From: JANQRV01 sp964533785
GTDB lineage: Bacteria > Bacteroidota > Bacteroidia > Chitinophagales > Saprospiraceae
Length of the DNA stretch: 26,459 nt
Assembly: GCA_964533785.1 (NCBI GenBank)
Contig: CAZHNG010000051.1
Coordinates: 1 to 26,459, forward strand
Direction of reading: 5' to 3'
In this document: piece by piece, positions 7,402-15,478 of the stretch
Position numbering within the stretch: the stretch's first letter is position 1
Layout: each line of letters begins with the position of its first letter
Notes under the pieces: model-generated
Database searches by the model: none
The model's input: the letters and a program-made list of their open reading frames with translations, nothing else
Told to the model about the DNA's origin: nothing
Translations under genes and position numbers: made by a program

Positions 7402-10389
7402 ATGAAAATACCCCAATTGTGTTGTTTAATGTTGTTTGGCTTCGTTCAATTGAATGCACAAATTGAATGGGCCGACCAGCTAAGCCTCCAGGAAAAATAC
7501 GATGAGGCCAATAAGATCTACGAAGACCTTCGAAGACAAAAAATCAGTGGGGCAGATAGCCTGGAAATCGGCATTAAAATGGCGGTTAATTATCATAACC
7601 AGAGGGCCAGTCAATTGGCTTTGGAGCTTTTACAGTCTGATTTGGCCAGGTGGGAAGACAGACTGGATGCTGACGCACTGATTGGCCTTGCCTACCACAA
7701 GATGGGAGTTAGTTATTTCCAATTAGAAAATTATCCACAAGCTATTGAACAGTACAAGAAGGCGGCTTCGATCCGTTCTGATCATTATCATCCCAATCAC
7801 GAAAGTGTTTTGAAAAGTCTGCAAAATGTAGCAGGCTGTTATTACAACTTACAGGATTACGAAGAAGCCCGAAAGTATTACCAACTGATCGTGGATCGGG
7901 CTGCTCAGAACCCAAATGTGCCCCCACAGTCCAAGGCGAATGTATTCTTAAATTTGGGTAGTATCTTGTCTTTTTCCAACGACTTTGAGCAAGCAGAAAC
8001 CTATATTACTACTGGTGTTAACCTGACCGAAACTTATCTCAACGATGATTTTTATGCCTTAGATCACGCTTATAACAAAGCCTTGATCTATTACTTTGCC
8101 CGTGATGATGGAGAGGGGATCATCACCTATGCTCAAAAGATCCTGGAATTGTATTTGGGTTTGGAAGCAGATGAATTGTACGTGGAAGACTACTACCGCA
8201 TGGCAGATTGCTACAATAACCTCGGCATTGGTTACGAAAAACTGGAGCAATACAGTCGTGCCAGGCGAAACTACGGTAAGTCGATTACCCTCAATGAGGC
8301 TTACGAGGCAGAACGTAAGGAACAATTGGCTGACAATTACAATAACCTGGCCGATCTATACCGGAAAACCGGAAACCTGAATCGCGCTCTTCAATACATT
8401 AACAAAGCCATTGGTTACGAAAAGCAATTAAACCGGCCGCAGGAATTGTCGATCGAGTATTACAACCGGGGTGAAATATTTTTTGAATCGGATGAATTCG
8501 AAAAGGCTTTGTGGGACTATCAAAAAGCCTTGGAACTTTTTGTTTTTGATTTTTCGGCTAAGCGGGTAACCGACAATCCGGCTACCAATAGTCAGTTAAG
8601 GGGGTATAAGCCCGAGCTGGTCAATATTTTGGCGGATAAAGCCCGGATTCTAAGCGTCTATGGAACCCGTAAGAATGAGCAGGAGTTACTGGAGGCAGCG
8701 CTGGCAACCTACGATACAGCCGCTTTGTTTATCGACCGGATACGGCTGGATTTTGAGTCGGACGAATCTAAAACGTTTTTAACCTCCCGGGCTAAATCTA
8801 TTTATGAACAAGCCATAAAAGTTTGCTTTCAGCTTTTTGAAAGAACTAAGCAGTTACAGTACCAGGAACGGGCTTTTCAATATTTCGAGCGCAGTAAAGC
8901 CCTCATTCTGCTAGACGCTCTAGTAGAAAGTAATGCCAAAAAACTGGCCCGCATCACTCCGGTACTACAGGAAAAAGAAAGTGATCTCCAACAAAGCCTC
9001 ACCCGTTTGGAACAGCAATTGTACAATGAAACCAATGACACGATTGCCAATCGAATACGTCTGGAGATCATTGAAAAGAAAAGGGAATTGAGCTTGTTTT
9101 TAGAGGAATTGGAAAAAGCAAATCCTACTTACCACCAGTTGAAATACCAGGTGAGATTACCGCAGTTACGTCAAGTCCAGGGAACATTAGCAGCGGATCA
9201 GGGGATATTGGAATACTTGGTGGGCAAAGAAAAGATCTACTGGTTCTTTGTTGGGCCACAACAGTTTTTCATGGATACTATTGCCGTGGATTTTCCATTG
9301 CAGGAATGGATACGAGATTTTAGAACCAGCATCTACGAACCTTTCGTTATAAGAGGGACAAATAAAGATAGTCTTTACGCGGTATATGCACGGAAGGGGC
9401 ATCAATTATACCAAAAGCTTCTCTCCGGAATTGTCAAAAAAATCCAGAACTGCAAGCGGTTGCGCATTATTCCGGATGGTGTTTTGGGCTACCTTCCTTT
9501 TGATGCTTTATTAACGACGGATGTAGCCGCAGCAAATATTACTGAATTTGTAAATTACCCCTATTTCCACCATGACTATATGATCAGTTATAATTATTCG
9601 GTTGCCTTGTTGCAGGAAATGGATGCGGTAAAAGAATTAGCAAGAAGAAGAATCCTGGCCTTTGCACCTTCTTTCAGTGTTTCACAGGCACCTTTATGGT
9701 TAGGAAACAACGAGATCCGTTTTTCGCCATTATTTGAAAATATCAAAACCACGGAAACTATTACGAAAATGATCCGGGGTAGATTGTTTGGAGACAATGA
9801 AGCACTAAAGTCGGTTTTCCTCGAAAATGCACCGTACTATGCCTATCTTCATTTAGCTTCTCATGCTTTGATGAATGAAGAGGATACGGACTATTCCTTC
9901 ATTTCCTTTACCCAGGCGGGAGATAGCGTTTCAGCCGATCAACTGTTGTTTTTAAAAGAGCTGTACAATCTGCGGCTCAATGCAGAAATGGTGGTTCTGA
10001 GTGCTTGTGAAACTGGGGTAGGTGAGCTTGCAGAAGGAGAGGGTATCATCAGTTTGGCGCGGGCTTTTTCTTATGCAGGAACAAGGAGTATTATCACGAG
10101 TTTGTGGCAAGTCAGTGAACAGAAAACCGGTGATTTGATGATCGATTTTTACCAGAACCTGAAGGACGGTCTTACCAAGGATGAAGCACTGCACCTCGCA
10201 AAGGATAAAATGATTAGTAAAAGTATAAATGCCCATCCCTATTACTGGTCGAGTTTCATAGCTATCGGTAACATGGAGTCTATAGTCCTGTCCAATGGAA
10301 TTACAAGCTATTGGTGGATTGGGTTGATCGCTGTTTTTGCACTGTTTGCAGGACTTTACATTAGCAATAGAAAGCAGCAAAAGGCATAG
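7402..10389 (+). CDS. Exported TPR-CHAT domain caspase-like protease, C-terminally membrane-anchored
   Basis: A 995-residue protein. It begins with a signal peptide (residues 1-19, ending LNAQ), then has TPR repeats over about 25-400 (for example AYHKMGVSYFQLENYPQAIEQY, NLADLYRKTGNLNRALQYI), a coiled-coil-prone helical stretch (500-590), and a CHAT domain (about 600-960). CHAT proteins are clan-CD cysteine peptidases; the His/Cys pair is visible as LHLASHA (His821) and VLSACETG (Cys869), followed by the conserved SLARAFSYAGTRSIITSLW strand/helix. A transmembrane helix (about 970-987) and a short basic tail end the protein. The N-terminal signal plus C-terminal anchor suggest that TPR and CHAT lie on the periplasmic side. 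It precedes the sigma gene on the same strand. Its substrate is unknown; adjacent membrane and secreted proteins are candidates. Confidence 0.85.
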   Translation: MKIPQLCCLMLFGFVQLNAQIEWADQLSLQEKYDEANKIYEDLRRQKISGADSLEIGIKMAVNYHNQRASQLALELLQSDLARWEDRLDADALIGLAYHKMGVSYFQLENYPQAIEQYKKAASIRSDHYHPNHESVLKSLQNVAGCYYNLQDYEEARKYYQLIVDRAAQNPNVPPQSKANVFLNLGSILSFSNDFEQAETYITTGVNLTETYLNDDFYALDHAYNKALIYYFARDDGEGIITYAQKILELYLGLEADELYVEDYYRMADCYNNLGIGYEKLEQYSRARRNYGKSITLNEAYEAERKEQLADNYNNLADLYRKTGNLNRALQYINKAIGYEKQLNRPQELSIEYYNRGEIFFESDEFEKALWDYQKALELFVFDFSAKRVTDNPATNSQLRGYKPELVNILADKARILSVYGTRKNEQELLEAALATYDTAALFIDRIRLDFESDESKTFLTSRAKSIYEQAIKVCFQLFERTKQLQYQERAFQYFERSKALILLDALVESNAKKLARITPVLQEKESDLQQSLTRLEQQLYNETNDTIANRIRLEIIEKKRELSLFLEELEKANPTYHQLKYQVRLPQLRQVQGTLAADQGILEYLVGKEKIYWFFVGPQQFFMDTIAVDFPLQEWIRDFRTSIYEPFVIRGTNKDSLYAVYARKGHQLYQKLLSGIVKKIQNCKRLRIIPDGVLGYLPFDALLTTDVAAANITEFVNYPYFHHDYMISYNYSVALLQEMDAVKELARRRILAFAPSFSVSQAPLWLGNNEIRFSPLFENIKTTETITKMIRGRLFGDNEALKSVFLENAPYYAYLHLASHALMNEEDTDYSFISFTQAGDSVSADQLLFLKELYNLRLNAEMVVLSACETGVGELAEGEGIISLARAFSYAGTRSIITSLWQVSEQKTGDLMIDFYQNLKDGLTKDEALHLAKDKMISKSINAHPYYWSSFIAIGNMESIVLSNGITSYWWIGLIAVFALFAGLYISNRKQQKA

Positions 10390-10543
10390 AGCTTGCTTAG
10401 TCCCGATAAATTTCGGAACGAAACGGGGCTTTGGGCTATCGACGTTCGGATTTTAAAGGCTGTTGAGCGTTGCTTTAAAAAAATCAGGATTATTTCAATT
10501 GATTGAACATGAATTCCTTAAAATCCAAACAGGCGCTCAATTT
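10388..10543 (+). repeat. Intergenic repeat, copy A
   Basis: About 155 bases starting at the CHAT stop codon. It matches 24131-24275 over nearly its whole length: AGAGCTTG at the left, CTATCGACG, GGCTGTTGAG, ATCAGGA, TATTTCAAT, TGAACATGAA, CCTTAAAATCCA and CAGGCGCT. This copy has about 14 extra bases (CGTTGCTTTAAAAA) after GGCTGTTGAG. Near its left end is the hairpin TCCCGATAAATTTCGGA (10401-10417), whose orientation is reversed relative to copy B. Confidence 0.8.
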
Positions 10544-10659
10544 TTGAGATGGATGTTCACAAAATGGTGGAAATAGTAATAAAATGTAGAATCGTTTTTT
10601 AAATTTAATGAAGAATAATTCCGGTAAAGGCCAAAGTGAATAGAAATAAATCAATAAAA

Positions 10660-11130
10660 ATGGACGATTCGATTCTTCAGCATTATAAGGTGTTGTTTTT
10701 GAAATGGGCTGCTAAGAAGTGGTCCGGATGTGATGAAGATACCCGTTTGGATGTTTTCTATGATTCGCTTGCGGTATGGCTAAAATACGATCGTCAAAAC
10801 AAAATTACGGTTGAACCCATCACCTTTTTGATCTCAGTGGGTAACCGGATATTTGCTAAAAGGTACCAATCCGGTTTCGCAGAACTCAAAATTGATTTGC
10901 CGGATGGTGTAGAAACGGACGAAGGTCAAAAAGAGTTGGTACGCAAGGGATTGAAAAAGCTAGACTCCAAATGCCGGGAGATTTTGATCGCAAAATACTA
11001 CTACAACTTTAGTATGGAAGAGATCAGAGAAGAGATAGGGTCGAGTTCGGCGGCAACGGTTCGTACCCAGAAAAAAAGATGTATGAGAAAATTAAAGACG
11101 ATTTTGGAAGAATTAAGACAAGTGGCTTGA
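10660..11130 (+). CDS. ECF-like RNA polymerase sigma factor
   Basis: A 156-residue protein if read from the ATG at 10660; a GTG at 10636 would add eight residues. The N-terminal half (about 8-70) is a divergent region 2, with WAAKKW, DVFYDSLAVWLKY and VGNRIFAKRYQ. The C-terminal half (about 95-150) is a clear sigma region 4 helix-turn-helix: LDSKCREILIAKYY, FSMEEIREEIG, SSAATVRTQKKRCMRKL. It would direct RNA polymerase to a small regulon. It lies between the CHAT gene and a membrane protein with anti-sigma-like layout, only 13 bases upstream of the latter, so those two are surely co-transcribed. No promoter of TAnnTTTG type is seen in the 270 bases upstream, which may mean read-through from the CHAT gene or an autoregulated promoter. 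Confidence 0.85.
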   Translation: MDDSILQHYKVLFLKWAAKKWSGCDEDTRLDVFYDSLAVWLKYDRQNKITVEPITFLISVGNRIFAKRYQSGFAELKIDLPDGVETDEGQKELVRKGLKKLDSKCREILIAKYYYNFSMEEIREEIGSSSAATVRTQKKRCMRKLKTILEELRQVA

Positions 11131-11143
11131 TTGGGTATTTTAA

Positions 11144-11989
11144 ATGAAATTCAACATGGAAAAAGATCAAGAACTTATAGCAGGCTATTTGGAGGGCTCC
11201 TTGAGCAATGCTGAAAGAACAAAGTTCGCAGAAAGGTTGAAAGATGAAAACTTTCAAGAGGCATTAGCCCTGGAAGCCAGTATTATTGAGGCTGTGAAGC
11301 AAGAAGGAACCCAGTTTGAGGAGGATCTTTTACAAGATATCGACCTCGATAATATTGATGAAACCTTGAAGCAAGAACTCAGAGCCCAAGGAGAAAAAAT
11401 AGACCAACGCGATGTACCGATATCAAAAATGAGGAGGATCAGGCGGTTTTGGTCGATGGCAGCGGCCATTGCAGTTCTGGTAGTCGGGCTTGCGGTAGTT
11501 TGGATGTCTAATCAATATTCCAATGAAGTATTGGCGGGTAAGGCAATTTTTGAAGCGGATCTTCCGGGCACTTTGAGTGGAAACGGAACGCAAGTAACAT
11601 CTGAGGAAACACTTAATTTTGGACTGCAGGCTTATAAGAGGGGCGATTTCAATGCAGCTGTCGATTATTTTAATTCGATTGGAGAAGAAGAGGTATTGTT
11701 TCCTGATGCTCAATATTTTTTAAGCTACACTTATTTTCGATCGGAGCGTCTGGAAGAAGCGATCAAAGCATTGGAAACGACATTAGCGCAACCGGATCTA
11801 CCCGCTTATATGGTTAGGGAAAAATTGGAATGGAATCTGATGATGATGCAATTAGCACAGGGGCAAAATGTCGATCAGCAAATTGAGGATTACATTAAGC
11901 AAGACAAACCGCCCTATGCGGAAAAAGCTAAAGCGCTGAAAGATCAGTTAGAAAGTACCTGGCGCAAGCTACCGTGGATAGCGGATTAA
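11144..11989 (+). CDS. Single-pass membrane protein, putative anti-sigma factor with TPR-like periplasmic domain
   Basis: 281 residues; a second ATG at 11156 (MEKDQELIAGYLEGSLS...) fits equally well. The first 40 residues (LIAGYLEGSLSNAERTKFAERLKD) resemble the sigma-binding head of Bacteroidota anti-sigma factors. A charged linker leads to a single transmembrane helix (about 103-121, preceded by MRRIRRFW, so N-terminus in). The C-terminal half has TPR-like helices (ETLNFGLQAYKRGDFNAAVDYFNSI, DAQYFLSYTYFRSERLEEAIKAL) on the predicted periplasmic side. The gene follows the sigma factor by 13 bases. No zinc-binding HxxxCxxC is seen. The anti-sigma role is inferred from layout and position, not from a diagnostic motif. 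Confidence 0.65.
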   Translation: MKFNMEKDQELIAGYLEGSLSNAERTKFAERLKDENFQEALALEASIIEAVKQEGTQFEEDLLQDIDLDNIDETLKQELRAQGEKIDQRDVPISKMRRIRRFWSMAAAIAVLVVGLAVVWMSNQYSNEVLAGKAIFEADLPGTLSGNGTQVTSEETLNFGLQAYKRGDFNAAVDYFNSIGEEEVLFPDAQYFLSYTYFRSERLEEAIKALETTLAQPDLPAYMVREKLEWNLMMMQLAQGQNVDQQIEDYIKQDKPPYAEKAKALKDQLESTWRKLPWIAD

Positions 11990-12150
11990 ATCTGTATTTC
12001 TTTTTTCTACACCGGCAAAAGCGCTACCATCCGCCACACTGCCCCCTTTAATCTTTTTCGGCAAGGCGATCACCCAAGTACCTTTGGCAGTTGATTTATC
12101 CAAATTGGCCAGGTTTTCTAATGCTTTTTCAACCCAACCGCTGCCACCAT
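11969..12150 (-). pseudogene. C-terminal remnant of a cyclase/kynurenine-formamidase-like gene
   Basis: A minus-strand frame with no start codon reads ...ALENLANLDKSTAKGTWVIALPKKIKGG... and then runs to a TAG at 11969-11971. The ENL-x-NLD-x-x-x-x-G-x-x-(V/F)-I-(A/G)-LP-x-K-I-x-G-G pattern is typical of the last beta strands of cyclase family proteins (PF04199). Beyond GG the expected S-G-S-P-x-R end is lost. The frame overlaps the 3' ends of both the anti-sigma-like gene and the phosphatase gene, so it is a short leftover rather than a working gene. This is motif recognition only. Confidence 0.4.
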
Positions 12151-13227
12151 TTTATCAAAAATCTCATTGTTTTGGTAGATGCCCAAAAAATGCCCTTCGC
12201 CGGGTCCGTATGCAAAAACCGGAATTAGAGCAGCGGAGTGATTGCCCGTAGAGAAAGAAGGCGTGATTTTGGTATAGTCGCCGCGACCAAAGACCGTGGA
12301 TGCGGATAAAGATAAGCCACCGGTTTCGTGGTCGGCCGTTACGATGACGAGTGTATTGTCATTAGCTTCCGCAAAATCAAGCGCCAAGCCGATTGTTTTG
12401 TCAAAATCCAGTGTTTCCTGGATCACATAATCAGCATCATTGGCGTGGCCTCCCCAATCGATCTGCGAACCTTCTACCACGAGAAAAAAACCGTCTTTAT
12501 CTTGTGATAAATGATCTAGTGCCATTTGGGTAGCATTGGGAAGGAAATCACCACGTCCATCCTGCATTTTGGGCATCCCGTCGGATGCCAGGAGAAAGGC
12601 GTATTTCTCGTTGCCATCGAGGGAAGAGGCTGAAAGATTTGTGGTATCAACTTCGAAACCTCTGTACTTTAAAGAATCAATATAGTTGACCCCATCTGAG
12701 CGATTGGCAAAGAATTTGGTTCCGCCGCCGGCAAAAAAGTTGACGGGAGTGTATACGAGTTGCCGGGCGATTTCTTCATAACTCTGGCGCGAAGCAGTAT
12801 GGGCGTAAAAAGAGGCGGGAGTGGCGTGTACGATCGAAGAAGTAGCTACCAATCCGGTACTCCAGCCCTGGGCAGCAAGCATCTCCAAGATGGTGGGCAC
12901 CGGCATGGTATCCTGGTTCACACCGATAGCACCATTATACGTTTTTACTCCAGCGGCGAAGGCCGTTGCACCTGCGGCAGAATCGGTTACTTTGTGACTT
13001 GTCGGCATGTTTTGGTGCAAGCCGATATGTTTGAACCGGGAGAAATTGCTGGTGGCGTCCTGATAGTAATAAGCGGTGGACACCTGCGTCAATCCCATAC
13101 CATCACCGATCAATAATATGACATTCTGCGGCTTTTTGTAGCTGGTTTGGGTCAAATTTTTATTGGTCGAGCAGGAAAACAAAAATAAAAATGCTGCAAC
13201 GGTAAGAAAAGTATAAGCCTTTTTCAT
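12118..13227 (-). CDS. Alkaline phosphatase (PhoA superfamily), lipoprotein
   Basis: 369 residues from the ATG at 13225-13227; a TTG extension upstream is unlikely because the ATG precedes a clean signal peptide. The lipobox is FLFSC, with Cys19 as lipid anchor. Metal and catalytic motifs of the alkaline phosphatase family are present: NVILLIGDGMG (Asp42), TDSAAGATAFAAG (nucleophile Ser83), VEGSQIDWGGHAND (Glu252, Asp257, His261), VTADHETGG (Asp299, His300) and STGNHSA (His330). It should release phosphate from organic monoesters outside the inner membrane. It converges with the CHAT/sigma unit. No Bacteroidota -7 element with a matching -33 was found upstream; a near match, TACCTTTA, lies about 60 bases before the start. 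Confidence 0.92.
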   Translation of the reverse strand: MKKAYTFLTVAAFLFLFSCSTNKNLTQTSYKKPQNVILLIGDGMGLTQVSTAYYYQDATSNFSRFKHIGLHQNMPTSHKVTDSAAGATAFAAGVKTYNGAIGVNQDTMPVPTILEMLAAQGWSTGLVATSSIVHATPASFYAHTASRQSYEEIARQLVYTPVNFFAGGGTKFFANRSDGVNYIDSLKYRGFEVDTTNLSASSLDGNEKYAFLLASDGMPKMQDGRGDFLPNATQMALDHLSQDKDGFFLVVEGSQIDWGGHANDADYVIQETLDFDKTIGLALDFAEANDNTLVIVTADHETGGLSLSASTVFGRGDYTKITPSFSTGNHSAALIPVFAYGPGEGHFLGIYQNNEIFDKMVAAVGLKKH

Positions 13228-13359
13228 CTTGAAATCGATCTTTAAAAGGAAAATTTTAATGATGCTGATCAATGGGTCTTTTTGTAATAAAGGTAAGCCT
13301 ATCCAACAATATCGATAGGTACGTTAGGTTAAGTTTTTGTTATGTATTTTCAGCGTTGA

Positions 13360-13492
13360 GTGGTTTTGGGGTGGTCGGAGACCGCAGGATATTCCTTTCA
13401 AGTCTGGAGACTTAAAGGATCAGTTTGCACGATCCGATCTTTGAAGTCTCCAGACTTCAAAGCATATCCTATGGTCTCTGACCATTTCACTA
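13360..13492. repeat. Long nested palindrome in the phosphatase-SDR intergenic region
   Basis: The left arm (GGTCGGAGACC..AGGATAT..AAGTCTGGAGACTT..) and right arm (..AAGTCTCCAGACTT..ATATCCT..GGTCTCTGACC) are imperfect reverse complements over about 60 bases each, centred near 13428. Each arm also contains self-complementary units: GGTC/GACC around three bases, and AAGTCT/AGACTT around two bases. The region can therefore fold as one long hairpin or as four small ones. It occupies much of the 353 bases between the two genes and holds no coding frame. It may serve as a terminator or be a miniature repeat family; its upstream position makes it part of the phosphatase leader region. Confidence 0.75.
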
Positions 13493-13580
13493 CTCCTCGT
13501 GCGCAAGTTACAGTGCTCAATAAACTATAGCTTATGGATGCTGAGCAATCTTGGGCAATAATGGGAAACCTCCGCTAATC

Positions 13581-15032
13581 TTATCTTTCTCTATACCTTA
13601 GAATATTATCGATCATCCCATTAAAAACAAAATAGTGGAAGGGCAGAACCGCATACCAATAAAGACGGCCCATAATGCCAAACGGCCGAAAAGTAGCAGT
13701 TTGCAATAGAAAATACTGGTCTCCTCTTTTTTTAATGTTGAATTCCAGCCAGGCTTCGCCGGGCAACTTCATTTCAGCAAATAACAGCAGGCGTCTTTTT
13801 TCCCGGTTAGCGACCAACACCCGCCAGAAGTCCAGTGCATCGCCGGCTTCAATGTCGCGTATTTTAGTCCTTCCCCGGCGCAAGCCAATGCCACCGATCA
13901 TTTTATCCATGTACCCTCTTATTTTCCAAAGCCAATTGCCGTAATAATAGCCTCTTTGTCCGCCGATCGACCAGATGTTGTTTAAAATGCGATCAACGTC
14001 TCCTGCCGGTATGAGCCTTTCCTTACGGTCTTTGAAACAACCGAATTCCGGTACTTTGATGTACTTGCCCAGGGAGCCTTGGTCGAGGCTGGAAATAAAG
14101 CTGTCTTTCCAACTGGAAGGAGTGGCATCTTTTTCAATGATAGACAACGCTTGATTGATCGTTTCTTCGTAGCCGTATAATTCGATACCCAGCCGTTCGT
14201 AAAGATCATTTTCTTCTCCAACGACGTCAATTTTCATGCTGTTCACCAGGTTGACCGCCAAGTTGTAGGAAGTAGAGGTAATAAAATACAGCCAATAGGA
14301 AGACAGGCGTGGTGTCATAACGGGCAGGGTGAAGATCCATCTTTTTAACCCACGTACTTTGGCGTAGCCAAGCAGCATTTCCCTATAAGTCAAAATTTCT
14401 CCTCCGCTCACATCATAATGCCGATTGTAAAACTCCTCTTTTCCCAGCACACCAATCAATATTTGAAGAATGTTACGAATACCAATGGGCTGGCAACGTG
14501 AGTTGAGCCACCTGGGCGCCACCATCACGGGTAATTTCTCGACCAGGTCCCGGATGATCTCGAACGAAGCACTGCCGGAACCAACAATAATACCTGCCCT
14601 GATCGCCGTCAAAGGGACTTTGCAATCGGAAAGGATCTGCTCTACATTATACCGCGATTTTAAATGCTGGGAAAGCTTTTCTTCTGAATTGACAATTCCC
14701 GTAAGGTAAATGATCTGTTTAGCCTCGGAGGCTTCCACCATTTTAACAAAATTACGTGCGGCGATGGCTTCCTTCTCTTCAAAATCCTGAATGGAAGAGC
14801 TCATCGAGTGGATCAAGTAATAGGCTACATCGTATGCTTTGGGGATAAACAGATGATCTATTGGTTTTAAAAAATCAACTTCAAAAAAGGTGACCTTAGG
14901 TTGGTATTTGGGTTTGATCTCTGAACGGGTTTGATCCCTTACGCAGGCAATGATCTCGTGACCGTTTTCTATGAGTTCGGGGATCAATCTTTTTCCGATA
15001 TATCCCGTTGCTCCGGTGAGGAGGATTTTCAT
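13581..15032 (-). CDS. SDR family NAD(P)-binding protein with C-terminal DUF2867
   Basis: 483 residues with a cytoplasmic look and no signal peptide. The N-terminal half is an extended-SDR/NmrA-like Rossmann domain: MKILLTGATGYIGKRLIPEL (GxxGxxG at residues 7-12), a VDF acidic turn near 53, YYLIHSM and YLTGIV strands. The C-terminal part (about 330-483) matches DUF2867 fusions: GGQRGYYYGNWLWKIRGYMDK, GLRRGRTKIRDIEAGDALDFWRV and the aromatic end MGRLYWYAVLPFHYFVFNGM. Such fused proteins are common in Bacteroidota and are usually named NAD-dependent epimerase/dehydratase; substrate unknown. The start ATG (15030-15032) immediately precedes the Rossmann strand, so it is secure. It is transcribed alone, after the palindromic element on its 3' side. 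Confidence 0.85.
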   Translation of the reverse strand: MKILLTGATGYIGKRLIPELIENGHEIIACVRDQTRSEIKPKYQPKVTFFEVDFLKPIDHLFIPKAYDVAYYLIHSMSSSIQDFEEKEAIAARNFVKMVEASEAKQIIYLTGIVNSEEKLSQHLKSRYNVEQILSDCKVPLTAIRAGIIVGSGSASFEIIRDLVEKLPVMVAPRWLNSRCQPIGIRNILQILIGVLGKEEFYNRHYDVSGGEILTYREMLLGYAKVRGLKRWIFTLPVMTPRLSSYWLYFITSTSYNLAVNLVNSMKIDVVGEENDLYERLGIELYGYEETINQALSIIEKDATPSSWKDSFISSLDQGSLGKYIKVPEFGCFKDRKERLIPAGDVDRILNNIWSIGGQRGYYYGNWLWKIRGYMDKMIGGIGLRRGRTKIRDIEAGDALDFWRVLVANREKRRLLLFAEMKLPGEAWLEFNIKKRGDQYFLLQTATFRPFGIMGRLYWYAVLPFHYFVFNGMIDNILRYRER

Positions 15033-15478
15033 AGGTAATTTTTTTTGACGCTAGACGCTTTGATCGTTTCTTTTCTTCACTTTAAAAAGATTTGGGTTAA
15101 AAAGGTTCGGGTTAAAGGGGAACAATTGCAATGATTTACTATACGCACCAGGGTTGCGAAGAAGTTCCAATCTTAAAAAATCAATATAAGTTTTCGCTGG
15201 GAGATCGGATATAAAATACGTTAATGGATATTTTGTATATTTATAACGGCAGCGCACCGATATTCACGGATGTGGGTAGTGACCAAATTAATAAGTCCAC
15301 GAAGATTTCCGGCGACGGAAAGGAGATACCGTTAAGTTGTGTCCGAATTGTCACACGCACTTCCATGAGTACAGCAAACAGCAAATTATTGATCCTGATG
15401 ATCCCAAAGGTTTTACCCAGGTACCTACCTCTTCGAACTCCAAACGAAGCAGCTCGTTTTAAAAAAAATACGACCCCT
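15033..15478. other. Intergenic region between divergent SDR and TspO-like genes
   Basis: 446 bases with no convincing intact gene. The left part contains short near-direct repeats of TTNGGGTTAAA (about 15088-15117). The right part carries a Cys/His-rich frame fragment (15295-15462), listed separately. The plus-strand frame of the TspO-like gene extends upstream to 15224, but that extension has no signal or domain resemblance and is not taken as coding. Near 15228 there is TATTTTG, one base short of the -7 consensus. Confidence 0.5.
15295..15462 (+). pseudogene. Cryptic fragment encoding a Cys/His-rich tail
   Basis: A plus-strand frame, different from that of the following gene, opens after a TAA at 15292-15294 and ends at a TAA at 15460-15462. 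It encodes about 55 residues including KGDTVKLCPNCHTHFHEYS followed by IIDPDDPKGFTQVPT. CPNCHTHFH looks like a zinc-knuckle or HNH-type motif. No ATG is present and nothing recognisable lies upstream, so it may be the end of a decayed gene. I cannot name the family. Confidence 0.35.

Noticed and set aside
15224..15478. N-terminal extension of the TspO-like protein
   Set aside because: The extra 85 residues are polar and unrelated to any membrane helix; the ATG at 15479 leads directly into helix 1.
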